Assembly (NCBI GenBank): GCA_020853575.1
Contig: JADYYP010000029.1
Span: 1-64,000 of the forward strand
Length of the DNA stretch: 64,000 nucleotides
Direction: 5' to 3'
Origin: Planctomycetota bacterium
GTDB taxonomy: Bacteria; Planctomycetota; UBA1135; GCA-002686595
Shown here piece by piece: positions 15,581-28,699 of this stretch. The notes under the pieces are model-generated. The model ran no database searches and was not told the origin of the DNA. It saw only the letters and a program-made list of their open reading frames with translations. A program made the position numbers and the translations under genes. Position 1 is the first letter of the stretch; each line of letters begins with the position of its first letter.

Positions 15581-18500
15581 ATGTTCCTGCGCTCCAAGTC
15601 CCTGCGTTCGAAGCTCGCCCTGTGGTTCTTGACGGTGGGTGTCGTGCCCGCCGCCGCGATCGCCTGGATCCTGTTCGCGCGCACCCACGACGAGTTGAAG
15701 CAGACCCTGGGCGACGAGATGGCCACGCTCGCCGCGCACATGACCCACGGGCTCGAGACCACGCTCGCGGCGCACTGCGACGAAGTGCGCCTGCTGACCA
15801 ACGATCCTTCCGCGCGCGGCGCGGCGGTCGGGTTCTTCGGGTCGACCGACGAGTACGTGCGCGACGGCGTCGTCTACGACCTGATGGTGCTGAGCGAAGT
15901 CGACGGAACGGTGCTGGCGGTCAACCGCAAGGACTTCCAAGACCGCCCGATCGCCAGCGTGAGCTTGGTCGGTGAGGACGTCAGCAATCAACCCTGGCAC
16001 AGCGCGGCACTCGCCGCCGCCGAATCCGGGCGCGACCTGGTGTGCACCGAGCCGGCGCCGGACCCGCTGGCGGAAGTGGCCTACGGCAAGCCGACGACCA
16101 CGCTGTGCATCGCCGCGCCGATCCGCGACGAGAACGGCCAGTTGATCCGCGTGTGGTCCGCGCACCTGTCGTGGGAGCGCTTGTGCGAGCCGGTGGTCGC
16201 CGAGTCTCGCGCGGCGATGGAGAGCCATGGCTTCGACTTCGAGGCCCAGATCCTGCGCATGGACGGCACGGTGCTCTACGACGCCGATCCCAAGGCGCTC
16301 TTCTCGCTCAACCTCGCGCAGAAGGGACTCGGCGCGGCGCAGCAGGCGATCGCCGGCGGACGTGGGTTCGCCGTGGAGCAACACCTGCGCACCGGGCTGG
16401 AGCAGATCAACGGCTTCGCGGCACCCTCGAAAGAGGCGCTCGCCCGCGGTCCGGCGTGGGCGTGCTTGGCGCGCGTGCCGACCGAGCAAGTCTTCGCGCC
16501 GATCGACGCGTTGCGCAACTTCACGCTGTGCTTGATCGGCGGCATCGCGGTCGTGGTGCTGGTGCTCGCGATGTGGATCGCCAACGGCATCGCGCGACCG
16601 ATCGCCAAGAGCGCGCACGTGCTCGAGCGCGTGGCCTCCGGGGATCTCGGCGAGCGCGTCGGCTACGACGGAGCGGACGAGATCGGTGCCATGTCGCGCG
16701 CGCTCGACTCCACGACCGATGTGCTGCGCAAGATCCTGGGCGAGACCCAGACCCTGATCGGCGCCGCCAACGAAGGACGCTTGAGCGCGCGCATCGACGC
16801 CGCGGGCTTCAAGGGCGCGTACCAAGAGCTGTGCAACGGGATGAACTCGATGCTCGACGGAGTCACGCAGCCCGCGCGCGAGACCTCGGCCGCTCTGGCC
16901 AAGCTCGCCCAGGGCGACCTGGAGCTCTCGAGCGAGCTGCACTTCCGCGGCGACTGGTCACAAGTCGAATCCAACCTGCGCGAGACAGCGCGCGTGCTGC
17001 GCGAGCTCACGCTGCAGGCCGGCCAGTTGATCGAGGCCTCGAAGGAAGGCCGCTTGTCGACGCGCGCGGATGCGGCGCAGTTCGAGGGCGCGTACCGCGA
17101 GCTGTGCAGCGGCATGAACGCGATGCTCGACGCGCTCGGACGACCGATCACCGAGTGCTCGCGTGCGCTGGAGCGCGTCGCGGCCGGAGATCTCGCCTCC
17201 AAGTCCGAATACCGCTATCCGGGCGACTTCCAGCGCATCGAGGAGAGCCTCGCGCGCACCACCAAGGTGGTGGCCGCGATGGTCGGCGACGTGCAACATC
17301 TGGCCCACGCGGCCAAGGACGGCGACCTCGCGCAGCGCATCGACGCCTCGCGCTACCAAGGCAGCTACGCGATGGTCTCGAGCGGCGTCAACGAGATGCT
17401 CGACGCCTTCGTCGCGCCGGTCCAGGACTGCTCGCGCGTCCTGGGCGAGATCGCCGATGGCAACCTCGAGTTGCACCTGGCCTGTGAGTACAAGGGCGGT
17501 TACAGCGTGATCCGCACCAGCCTCGAGCGCACGGTCAGCGTGCTGCGCGCGCTGGTGCTCGAGACGCAGCGCTTGACGGCCGCGGCGCAAGCCGGCGAGC
17601 TCTCGACGCGCGCCGACGTGGCCCACTTCCAGGGCGGCTACGCGCAGGTCTGCGAGGGCATCAACCGCATGCTCGACGAGTTGCTCGGCCCTGTGAACGA
17701 AGCGCTGGTCGTGCTGCGCGACGTGGCCAACCAACGCCTCGACGTGGCCATCGCCGGCGACTACCGCGGCGACCACGCCAAGCTGAAATCGGCCGTCAAT
17801 CAGGCGATCGAGAAGATGCGCACGGCGCTCGAGCGCATCTCGGATCACGCCGTGGTGCTCTCGAAGTCCTCGGCCGAGGTGACCAGCTCCGGCCAACGCC
17901 TGGGAGCGAACGCGACCTCGACCTCCAGCGAGGCGACCGTGGTCTCCAGCGCCGCCGAGGAGATCAGCCACAGCATCCAGACCGTGGCCGCGGCCTCCGA
18001 GGAGATGACCTCGAGCATCAAGGAAATCGCGCGCGGCGCCGAGCACGCCTCGAGCGTCGCCACCAAGGCCGTCGAGCAGGCCGGTGTGACGCGCACGGCG
18101 ATGAAGCAGCTCGCCTCGTCGAGCTCGGAAGTCGGCGACGTGCTGAAGCTGATCTCGGCCATCGCGTCGCAGACGCACTTGCTCGCGCTCAACGCGACGA
18201 TCGAGGCGGCGCGCGCCGGCGAGGCCGGGCGCGGCTTCGCGGTGGTGGCCGACGAGGTCAAGAACCTCGCCAGCCAGACGCGCCAGGCGACCGAGCAGAT
18301 CTCGGCGCGCATCACGGCCATCCAGCAGGACACCGCCCAGGCCTCCAATTCGATCGAGCAGATCATCCAGATCGTGCAGGAAGTGCACCACGCCTCGACC
18401 ATGATCGCCGGCGCCGTCGAGGAGCAGTCGGCGACGACCAAGGAGATCAGCTCGAACGTCAACGAGGCCGCCAAGGGCAGCTCGGACATCGCCGGGTCGA

Positions 18501-18691
18501 TCGCGCGCGTGGCGCAGGCCGCGACGGCGACCTCCACGGACGCTGGCGAGACGCTGCATTCGGCGGGCGAGCTGGCACAACTCGCCAGCGAGCTCGAGAA
18601 GCTCGTGGAGCAGTTCGAGCTCGGCCAGCGCGCCAAGGCGAGCGCCAAGGCCGTCACTAGGGCGAGCCCCAAGCTGGCCCTGGTGGCCTGA
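15581..18691 (+). CDS. methyl-accepting chemotaxis protein with poly-HAMP array
   Basis: 1036 aa. TM1 at ~10-32, then a periplasmic double-Cache-like sensor ([36 protein letters not shown]), TM2 at ~312-336, a HAMP domain, and then four more HAMP-like units of about 90 residues. Each unit carries a variant of DAAxFxGAYxELCxGMNxMLD ([72 protein letters not shown]). The signalling tip is [20 protein letters not shown] with [20 protein letters not shown]. It would relay ligand binding to a CheA/CheW array; no che genes are nearby. GAGAGG precedes the ATG. The gene appears monocistronic, with a hairpin after it. Confidence 0.9.
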   Translation: MFLRSKSLRSKLALWFLTVGVVPAAAIAWILFARTHDELKQTLGDEMATLAAHMTHGLETTLAAHCDEVRLLTNDPSARGAAVGFFGSTDEYVRDGVVYDLMVLSEVDGTVLAVNRKDFQDRPIASVSLVGEDVSNQPWHSAALAAAESGRDLVCTEPAPDPLAEVAYGKPTTTLCIAAPIRDENGQLIRVWSAHLSWERLCEPVVAESRAAMESHGFDFEAQILRMDGTVLYDADPKALFSLNLAQKGLGAAQQAIAGGRGFAVEQHLRTGLEQINGFAAPSKEALARGPAWACLARVPTEQVFAPIDALRNFTLCLIGGIAVVVLVLAMWIANGIARPIAKSAHVLERVASGDLGERVGYDGADEIGAMSRALDSTTDVLRKILGETQTLIGAANEGRLSARIDAAGFKGAYQELCNGMNSMLDGVTQPARETSAALAKLAQGDLELSSELHFRGDWSQVESNLRETARVLRELTLQAGQLIEASKEGRLSTRADAAQFEGAYRELCSGMNAMLDALGRPITECSRALERVAAGDLASKSEYRYPGDFQRIEESLARTTKVVAAMVGDVQHLAHAAKDGDLAQRIDASRYQGSYAMVSSGVNEMLDAFVAPVQDCSRVLGEIADGNLELHLACEYKGGYSVIRTSLERTVSVLRALVLETQRLTAAAQAGELSTRADVAHFQGGYAQVCEGINRMLDELLGPVNEALVVLRDVANQRLDVAIAGDYRGDHAKLKSAVNQAIEKMRTALERISDHAVVLSKSSAEVTSSGQRLGANATSTSSEATVVSSAAEEISHSIQTVAAASEEMTSSIKEIARGAEHASSVATKAVEQAGVTRTAMKQLASSSSEVGDVLKLISAIASQTHLLALNATIEAARAGEAGRGFAVVADEVKNLASQTRQATEQISARITAIQQDTAQASNSIEQIIQIVQEVHHASTMIAGAVEEQSATTKEISSNVNEAAKGSSDIAGSIARVAQAATATSTDAGETLHSAGELAQLASELEKLVEQFELGQRAKASAKAVTRASPKLALVA

Positions 18692-18712
18692 GCACCAAGC
18701 CGACCGCCACCC

Positions 18713-18740
18713 GGCCCCGTCGCCAGAAGGCGGCGCGGCC
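18713..18740 (+). terminator. stem-loop after the chemoreceptor gene
   Basis: GGCCCCGTCGCC and GGCGGCGCGGCC pair around AGAA with one mismatch and one G-U pair, about 20 nt after the stop codon. No T-run follows. Confidence 0.5.
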
Positions 18741-18938
18741 GGGGCGTCGCGAGAGCGAGTCACGGGATCGACGAGCTGCCGGGGCGCGATTCGCTCGCCA
18801 CGGATTTTCCGAGAACGACCAGGGAGCGCGGCGCGAGATGTCGTGAGAGGCAGCGGTGGACGTCGTGCGCCGCGGCATGTCGCTGCGACCCGACGGGGGC
18901 CCAGGTCGCCCGCCCCACCGAGCACGAGCACGAGCCCC

Positions 18939-21197
18939 ATGAAGCCGTTCCGCACCCCCCCGCTCTCCATCACTCTGGCCGCCTGCGCGCTCCTTGGCAC
19001 CGCCCGGGCGCAAACGCCCGCCGCCGCACAGCCGGCGGACGACACCGGCACGCCCGCGTCGCTGTACTTCGGCGACGTCGATCGCGACGGGCTCGACGAC
19101 GTGTTCGTCGTCACACCCGCGGGCCAGGTGAGCCTGCTGCTCAACCGCGCCGACGGCCGCTACGACGACATCACGCTCGCCAGCGGCCTGGCCGAGCTCG
19201 AGGGCGGCACCTGCGCGCTGTTCGCGGACTTCGACGGCGACGGCGCGCTCGATCTGTTCGTCGGCTCGAGCGAGAAACGCATCTGGCGCAACCTCGGCAA
19301 CGCCTCGTTCGTGGCCCTCGACAGCGGCATCGACCACGACTTGATCGATTTGGCCGCGACCGCGGTCGACGCCGACAAGGACGGGCTGCTCGACCTGCAC
19401 CTGCACACCGAAGCTGGCGACCTCCTGTATCGCGCCAGCGGACGCGGGCGCTTCGAGCGCATCGAGCTCCCGCTCGCCGGGCACGCCGCGCACGTGACGA
19501 CCTCCGTCACGGGCGAGGAGAGCGCCGGAGACAGCGCGCGCCCGGACGCGCCCAACGAATCGCCGACCCGCCGCCGTCTGCGGCGCTGGCTGCGCGCGCA
19601 CGCAGCGGCGACGGATGCCGGCGCGGGCGAGCTCGACCCGTCCAGCGCGGGCAGTGGCGGCTCGGGCCCGGCCAACATGCTCGTCGGCTGCCCGCTGAGC
19701 CTCGACGACCTGGCGACCGCGGGCTGCATCAGCGCCTCGAGCGCGCCGGCGCTCGGAACGCTGTACCCGCTGTCGACGCACTTCAACCTGACCGCGGCCG
19801 GCGCGATCGGCATGGGCACGACCGCTCCGCTCTCGAACCTCGACATCGTGCGCCCGTCGGCGCGCGTGCGCGTCGGAGCTTCGGGCAACAACGAGACGGC
19901 CGCGCTGACGCTGGTCGAGAACAACAGCGACACCTCGGGCTTCGACGTGCGCTACGAAGGCAATCTGAACCAGTTCCAGATCGCCGCGCGCGACGGCAGC
20001 GCGGTGCCGGTCTCGCGCTTGGCGATCAACCGCACCAACGGCAACGTCGGCATCGGCAACACCGCGCCGGCGCAGAAGCTCGACGTCACGGGCAACGCGC
20101 TGGTCTCGGGCTCGATCACCGGGAGCACGCTGGCGTCCACGGTCGCGACCGGCACGGCTCCGCTGAGCGTGGCCTCGACCACCAAGGTCAGCTCGCTCAA
20201 CGCGGACCTGATCGACGGCCTGGACTCGACGGCCTTCTCGCAGCTCGGCAACTCGATCGAATCGAGCGAGATCACCAACGGCACGATCGCGATGGCCGAC
20301 CTCGGTCAAAACGGCGCGTCCTCGGGTCAGACGATCAAGTGGAATGGAAGCGCGTGGGCACCGGCGGCCGACATCGACACCACCGGACCGTGGTCGTCGA
20401 GCCTCGGCAACACCTACGTCTCGAGCGGCAACGTCGGTATCGGGACCTCGTCGCCGTTCTACACCCTCGACGTGCGGTCTCCGGCGAGTGCGATCATCGG
20501 CATGGAGTCACCCAACGGCGCCAGCTTGAGCCTGACGCAGTTCGGATTTGGCTTCGACGTCATGTCGAACAGCAGCGTGTTCGCGATCGGACGCCACAAC
20601 GTCGACTGGCTGTTCAGCTTCGACTACGGCGCGGGCAATGCGTGGCTGGCAAACAAGCTGGGGATCGGCACGACGACGCCGGGATCCCCGTTGACGGTCG
20701 CGGGCACGATCGAATCGACCAGCGGCGGCGTGAAGTTCCCCGACGGCAGCGTGCAGACCAGGGCCGCATACCCCGGCACGCAGTACCTGACCCTCGGTCC
20801 GGGCGACTTCGTGCCCTTGAACAGCAACGATCACGTCGTCAACAGCTGGTTCGACGGCGTGTGGGCCTACTCGGGCGAACTGGTGGCGCCGCTGCATCTG
20901 CCGGACGGGGCCCAAGTCACGAGCGTGCGAGTGATCGGCTTCGACACCTTGGCCACGGTGGACCTCATCGTGGAGATCGACGGGAAGAACCGCACGGCGA
21001 CCAGCTCGTACGTGGAGTTCGGCCACACCTACACCGCGATTGGCGGGTACTTCGATCAAACCGTGGCAGCGGCGCCGTTCACGATCGACAACCAGAACGA
21101 GACGCGCTTCTTCGATGTCTATCCGGCGGGCGGCGCTTGGCCGGGCACGTCGGCGCTCTCGATCATCTCGATCATCGTCGCCTGGCACATGCCCTGA
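18939..21197 (+). CDS. secreted FG-GAP repeat protein with tail-fibre-like domain
   Basis: 752 aa. The ATG at 18939 begins a signal peptide (MKPFRTPPLSITLAACALLG, cleavage near ARAQ). Residues ~40-150 hold FG-GAP/VCBS-type calcium loops (DVDRDGLDDVFVV, DFDGDGALDLFVG, DADKDGLLDLHLH). The middle and end carry repeats of NVGIGxxxPxxxLDV type (NGNVGIGNTAPAQKLDV; GNVGIGTSSPFYTLDV; LGIGTTTPGSPLTVAG), as in tail-fibre-like and other trimeric fibrous proteins. A Ser/Thr-rich segment follows the repeats. It is probably a surface or extracellular fibre with an adhesive or structural role; no enzyme motif is visible. Confidence 0.7.
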   Translation: MKPFRTPPLSITLAACALLGTARAQTPAAAQPADDTGTPASLYFGDVDRDGLDDVFVVTPAGQVSLLLNRADGRYDDITLASGLAELEGGTCALFADFDGDGALDLFVGSSEKRIWRNLGNASFVALDSGIDHDLIDLAATAVDADKDGLLDLHLHTEAGDLLYRASGRGRFERIELPLAGHAAHVTTSVTGEESAGDSARPDAPNESPTRRRLRRWLRAHAAATDAGAGELDPSSAGSGGSGPANMLVGCPLSLDDLATAGCISASSAPALGTLYPLSTHFNLTAAGAIGMGTTAPLSNLDIVRPSARVRVGASGNNETAALTLVENNSDTSGFDVRYEGNLNQFQIAARDGSAVPVSRLAINRTNGNVGIGNTAPAQKLDVTGNALVSGSITGSTLASTVATGTAPLSVASTTKVSSLNADLIDGLDSTAFSQLGNSIESSEITNGTIAMADLGQNGASSGQTIKWNGSAWAPAADIDTTGPWSSSLGNTYVSSGNVGIGTSSPFYTLDVRSPASAIIGMESPNGASLSLTQFGFGFDVMSNSSVFAIGRHNVDWLFSFDYGAGNAWLANKLGIGTTTPGSPLTVAGTIESTSGGVKFPDGSVQTRAAYPGTQYLTLGPGDFVPLNSNDHVVNSWFDGVWAYSGELVAPLHLPDGAQVTSVRVIGFDTLATVDLIVEIDGKNRTATSSYVEFGHTYTAIGGYFDQTVAAAPFTIDNQNETRFFDVYPAGGAWPGTSALSIISIIVAWHMP

Positions 21198-21219
21198 GCC
21201 CGCCAGGGATTCACGCTGC

Positions 21220-21256
21220 GCGCGCCGCCGAGAGCTTCGCGAGCTCGGCGGCGCGC
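21220..21256. terminator. bidirectional 13-bp terminator
   Basis: GCGCGCCGCCGAG and CTCGGCGGCGCGC pair perfectly round an 11-nt loop, followed by TTCATTT on the plus strand. It lies exactly between two convergent genes (stops at 21197 and 21258). Confidence 0.7.
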
Positions 21257-21257
21257 T

Positions 21258-24914
<3,657 letters not shown>

Positions 24915-24916
24915 CT

Positions 24917-25474
24917 TCACGCGGGCGAAAGGCGCCGCAGGAGCCAGGCGCGCGCCATGCTCCAATCCGACTCGACCGTCGAGTGCGACACGCCGAGCAC
25001 GTCCGCGGTCTCGTCGATGGTCAATCCGCCCAGCACGCGCAGCTCGACCACGCGCGCATGGCGTGCGTTCAGCGTGGCGAGTTGCTCGAGGCACTCGTGG
25101 AGCGCGACCAAGTCCGCGCTCGTGCCGTGATCGACCGCGGAACTCTCGTCGAGCGTGACCGCCGACCAATCGCCACCGCGCTTGTCGCGTCCGCGCGTGC
25201 GCGCGTAGTCGGCCAGCACCTGGCGCATGGCCATGCTCGCGACCGCCAGGAAATGCAGGCGTCCACTGACGCCGTCGAGCTTGGGCGAGAGCTTGATCCA
25301 AGCCTCGTGCACGATCGCCGTCGGCTGCAGCGTGTGTCCGGCGCGCCGCGGATCGATGCGCCCGGCGAGCTGGCGCAACTCGTCGTACACCGCCGAGAAG
25401 ACCGCCGCGTGCGCGGCGGAATCGCCCGATCGCGCTTGCGCGAGGAGCTGCGTGAATTCGGTCGTGGGCTTCAT
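24917..25474 (-). CDS. ECF-type RNA polymerase sigma factor
   Basis: 185 aa from the ATG at 25474 (MKPTTEFTQLLAQARSGDSA). Region 2 contains VYDELRQLAGRIDPRRAGHT and ADYARTRGRDKRGGD; the region 4 helix-turn-helix is GGLTIDETADVLGVSHSTVE followed by SDWSMARAWLLRRL. This matches the ECF subgroup (PF07638, Sigma70_ECF) that planctomycetes commonly place beside WD40 kinases. No anti-sigma gene is present; the coupled membrane kinase is the probable input. Confidence 0.85.
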   Translation of the reverse strand: MKPTTEFTQLLAQARSGDSAAHAAVFSAVYDELRQLAGRIDPRRAGHTLQPTAIVHEAWIKLSPKLDGVSGRLHFLAVASMAMRQVLADYARTRGRDKRGGDWSAVTLDESSAVDHGTSADLVALHECLEQLATLNARHARVVELRVLGGLTIDETADVLGVSHSTVESDWSMARAWLLRRLSPA

Positions 25475-25571
25475 GGGCCTGGAGCTGCACGAGCCTAACC
25501 GCCGAGCTCTCGGCTTGGGGCAGGGCCTTTGCGATCCACGCACGCGCGCGCCGGCCACCTGGAAGAGATGT

Positions 25572-25832
25572 TCAGTCGTCCTCGCGCGCCGCCCACTCGC
25601 GTGCGATGCGCCGCAGATCGAGGCCCAGCCCGAGGTGCAGCCGCACCAGCGTCGCCACGCGGTCCAGCTCGACGGCCGCGATGCAGCGCGTGGACCCACC
25701 GGGCGTCGCGTGCGCCACGAGTCCTCGATCGCAGGCTTCGCCGAGCCACTCGACGCGCACGCGGTAGATCTCGGCCACGGTCTCGAGTCGCAGGAACAGC
25801 TCGCCGTCGACGTAGATGCGCTCGGAGCTCAT
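25572..25832 (-). CDS. cbpM: CbpM-like MerR-type J-protein modulator
   Basis: 86 aa. A short winged-helix/MerR-like protein ([19 protein letters not shown], then [20 protein letters not shown] and RIAREW). It overlaps the DnaJ-like gene by four bases (ATGA at 25829-25832), the usual arrangement of cbpM behind cbpA. CbpM binds the J-domain and modulates co-chaperone activity. Identity rests on size, fold and neighbour. Confidence 0.7.
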   Translation of the reverse strand: MSSERIYVDGELFLRLETVAEIYRVRVEWLGEACDRGLVAHATPGGSTRCIAAVELDRVATLVRLHLGLGLDLRRIAREWAAREDD

Positions 25833-26851
25833 CGCGCGCCTCCGCGCTCTTCACGCGCGCTCGCATCGCTGGCGCCGAGCTCGCGCAGGAGCTGCTCCTG
25901 GCGCTCGCTGAGCCTGCGCGGCAGATCGAGCTCCAACCGTACGTAGGCGTCGCCGCGCTGGCCGTCGTCCCGCGGCAAACCCTGACCGCGCAGGCGCAGG
26001 CGCGTTCCACTGCGGGAACCCGCGGGGATCGTGAGCGTGACCACGCCGAGCGCGGTGCGCACGTCGAGGCGCGCGCCGAGGTGCGCTTGCCAGGGAGTGA
26101 CCACCAAACGCGCCTCGAGCTCGCCCTCGACCAAGCGGAAATGCTCGTCGTCGTCGAGCCTCAGCAACAAGTGCAGGTCACCCGGCTCGCCGCCGTCCTC
26201 GCCGGGCTCGCCCAAACCGCGCAAGCGCAGCTTGAGCCCGTCGCGCACGTCGACGGGGATCTTGAGCTCGACCGTCCTGTGGCGCCGCACGCGGCCGACG
26301 CCGACACACGTGGGGCACACGTGGCGCTCGAGGAAACCCGTGCCGCCGCACCGCGGGCAACTCGCTTCCGCGGGGAACTCGAAGCCGTGCTTGCCCCCGG
26401 CGAGAGCGACCGCCAACGGCAGGTGCAGCTCCGCGCGCACGTCGGCGCCGCGGATCGAGTAGCGCGCGTGTCGCTTGGACTCGCCCGCGAAGTCGCGCGC
26501 GTACTGCTCGCCGAAGGTCGAGCGGAAGAACTCGGAAAAGCCGCCGAAATCGCCGAAGTCCTGGCCGTGGTCCGCCGCGCCGGCGGAGCGCGCACCCGGC
26601 GGCTGCTCGAACTCCTGCCCGTGCTGCCAATGCTCCCCGAACTTGTCGTACTTCGCGCGCTTCGCCGGATCCGAAAGCACCTCGTAGGCCTCGTTGATCT
26701 GCTTGAAGCGAGCTTCCGCGCGCTCGGCCGCGGCTCCGCGGTGTCGATCGGGATGCCACTCCAGCGCCAGCTTGCGGTAGGCCTTCTTGAGCGCCTCCGC
26801 GGAAGCGTCGCGCGGCACTCCGAGCACCTCGTAGTAGTCCTGGAACTTCAT
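25829..26851 (-). CDS. DnaJ-family co-chaperone
   Basis: 340 aa. J-domain with HPD at residues 33-35 ([10 protein letters not shown]), a Gly/Phe-rich linker ([20 protein letters not shown]), then a shortened zinc centre with only two Cys motifs (CPRCGGTG and CPTCVGVG) where classical DnaJ has four. Two C-terminal substrate-binding domains follow ([40 protein letters not shown]). It is thus intermediate between DnaJ and CbpA. It would stimulate a DnaK ATPase. It is the first gene of a two-gene operon with cbpM, divergent from 26943 across 91 bp. Confidence 0.85.
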   Translation of the reverse strand: MKFQDYYEVLGVPRDASAEALKKAYRKLALEWHPDRHRGAAAERAEARFKQINEAYEVLSDPAKRAKYDKFGEHWQHGQEFEQPPGARSAGAADHGQDFGDFGGFSEFFRSTFGEQYARDFAGESKRHARYSIRGADVRAELHLPLAVALAGGKHGFEFPAEASCPRCGGTGFLERHVCPTCVGVGRVRRHRTVELKIPVDVRDGLKLRLRGLGEPGEDGGEPGDLHLLLRLDDDEHFRLVEGELEARLVVTPWQAHLGARLDVRTALGVVTLTIPAGSRSGTRLRLRGQGLPRDDGQRGDAYVRLELDLPRRLSERQEQLLRELGASDASAREERGGAR

Positions 26852-26930
26852 CTGCGCGCCTGCGGCCGACGACCAGCACTGTAGCGCGTCGGGCGGCTCG
26901 AGCGCACGCGCGCGACCGCGCTCGAGCCCG

Positions 26931-26936
26931 TACCAT
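26931..26936 (+). promoter_or_regulatory. -10 box (TACCAT), leaderless start
   Basis: Ends 6 nt before the ATG at 26943, so transcription should begin at or within a base or two of the start codon. No ribosome site lies between. Confidence 0.45.
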
Positions 26937-26942
26937 GCTCGA

Positions 26943-28613
26943 ATGGCGAGCGAGTTCGAGTTGGATCGGCGGCGCTTCCTCGGCAGCGGGCTGGCGTTGG
27001 CAGCGGGCGGAGTCGCGGCGTGCTCGAGCCTGCAGGGCGAGCGGCGCTTCGACACCGTGCTCAGGGGCGGCAGCGTGCTCGACGGCAGCGGCGCGGCGGC
27101 GTTCGAGGCCGACATCGCCGTGCGCGGTGAGCGCATCGCGGCCATCGGCTCGTTCGACGCGGCCAGCGCGGCGCGCGTGATCGACGCACGCGGCCTGTGC
27201 GTCGCTCCGGGGTTCGTCGACATCCACACGCACTCCGACCGCACGATCTTCGAGTGGCCCGGCGCCGACAGCCGCGTGCGCCAGGGCTGCACCACGGAAG
27301 TCACCGGGAATTGCGGCAGTTCCGCGGCTCCGCGCGATCCGCGGGCGCTCGACGAGGACGACCAGGGGCGCGCTCCCACGTGGACCGACGTGCGCTCCTA
27401 CGCTGCCGCTTGGGAGGCCAACGACGCGGCCCTCAACCATGCCTTGCTCGTCGGTCACGGCTCGCTGCGACGCTCGGTGATGGGTGACGTCGACCGCGCC
27501 GCGACCGAGGACGAGCTGGCGCTGATGGTGCGACGTCTCGAGCTCGCGCTCGAGCAGGGTGCGATCGGCCTGTCGAGCGGGCTCGAGTACGTGCCCGGGA
27601 TCTACACACCGGCGGCGGAGCTCGAGCGCCTGGCGCGCAGCGTGGCCGCCAAGGGCGGGCTGTACGCCTCGCACATGCGCAGCGAGGAAGAGCATCTGCT
27701 CGACGCCGTCCGCGAGACGATCGACATCGGCCGCAAGACCGGTGTGCGCGTGCAGGTGTCGCACCTGAAGGCCGCGGGACGGCCGAACTGGGGCTCGCAG
27801 GATGCAGCGCTCGAGTTGCTCGAAAATGCGCGCGCCGAGGGCCTGGACGTGCTCGCCGACGCCTACCCGTACACCGCGTACTCGACGACGCTGACGATCC
27901 TGCTCGAGGCCTGGTCGCGCGAAGGCGGCGCCGAGGAGATCGCCAAGCGCCTCGCGGATCCAGCGGCGCGTGCGCGCATGCTGCGCGAGGTCGGCCCCCA
28001 CGTGCAGCGTGACCCGGGCGGCTTCGAGCTGGTGGTGATCAGCTCGGTGGCCTCGCCGGCGCTCCAGGAGTGCCTCGGCAAGAGCCTGGCCCAGATCGCC
28101 GAGCTGTGGAGCGTCGAGCCGGCGGAGGCGTACTTGAGATTGCTCGAGGGCGCGCGCGCCGAGGTGAGCTACGTCGGGCACGGCATGAGCGCCGAGAACG
28201 TCGAGCGCGTGCTGGCGCATCCGTTGGTGATGATCGGCTCCGACGGCCGCAGCATGGCGCCCACCGGCAGCGCGGCCGACGACCGGCCGCATCCGCGCTC
28301 CTACGGCACCTTTCCGCGCGTTCTCGGGCACTACTGCCGCGAGCGCAAGCTGTTCGACTTGCCGACCGCCGTGCGCAAGATGACCTCGATGCCGGCGGAG
28401 CGCGCGCGACTGTCCGACCGCGGCCGGATCGCTCCCGGTGCTTTCGCCGACCTCGTCGTGTTCGACGCCGCGACCGTGACCGATGTCGCGACCTTCGACG
28501 ATCCCCAGCGCTATCCGCGCGGCATCCTGCACGTGCTCGTCAACGGCCAACCGGTCGTCGAGCGCGGCGCGCCGACCGGGGCGCGGCCCGGCCGCTGGCT
28601 CGCCAGCGTGTGA
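26943..28613 (+). CDS. N-acyl-D-amino-acid deacylase family amidohydrolase, Tat lipoprotein
   Basis: 556 aa. The N-terminus has a twin-arginine motif (DRRRFLGSG, residues 8-16) and then a lipobox (GVAAC, Cys27), so it is probably exported folded and lipid-anchored. The amidohydrolase core begins [14 protein letters not shown]; zinc ligands are in [13 protein letters not shown] (His95, His97), and [31 protein letters not shown] and [15 protein letters not shown] are signatures of the D-aminoacylase/dihydroorotase-like (DAN) branch. It would hydrolyse N-acyl-D-amino acids or related amides outside the cytoplasm. Family assignment is secure, substrate is not. Confidence 0.85.
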   Translation: MASEFELDRRRFLGSGLALAAGGVAACSSLQGERRFDTVLRGGSVLDGSGAAAFEADIAVRGERIAAIGSFDAASAARVIDARGLCVAPGFVDIHTHSDRTIFEWPGADSRVRQGCTTEVTGNCGSSAAPRDPRALDEDDQGRAPTWTDVRSYAAAWEANDAALNHALLVGHGSLRRSVMGDVDRAATEDELALMVRRLELALEQGAIGLSSGLEYVPGIYTPAAELERLARSVAAKGGLYASHMRSEEEHLLDAVRETIDIGRKTGVRVQVSHLKAAGRPNWGSQDAALELLENARAEGLDVLADAYPYTAYSTTLTILLEAWSREGGAEEIAKRLADPAARARMLREVGPHVQRDPGGFELVVISSVASPALQECLGKSLAQIAELWSVEPAEAYLRLLEGARAEVSYVGHGMSAENVERVLAHPLVMIGSDGRSMAPTGSAADDRPHPRSYGTFPRVLGHYCRERKLFDLPTAVRKMTSMPAERARLSDRGRIAPGAFADLVVFDAATVTDVATFDDPQRYPRGILHVLVNGQPVVERGAPTGARPGRWLASV

Positions 28614-28699
28614 GCGCTCGCCTGGCGCGCGCAGTTCGAGATGGAGCGCGCACCCGGAGTGCTGGCAAGATACGCGCGCCCCCGCGCAGCTTGGCCCAG

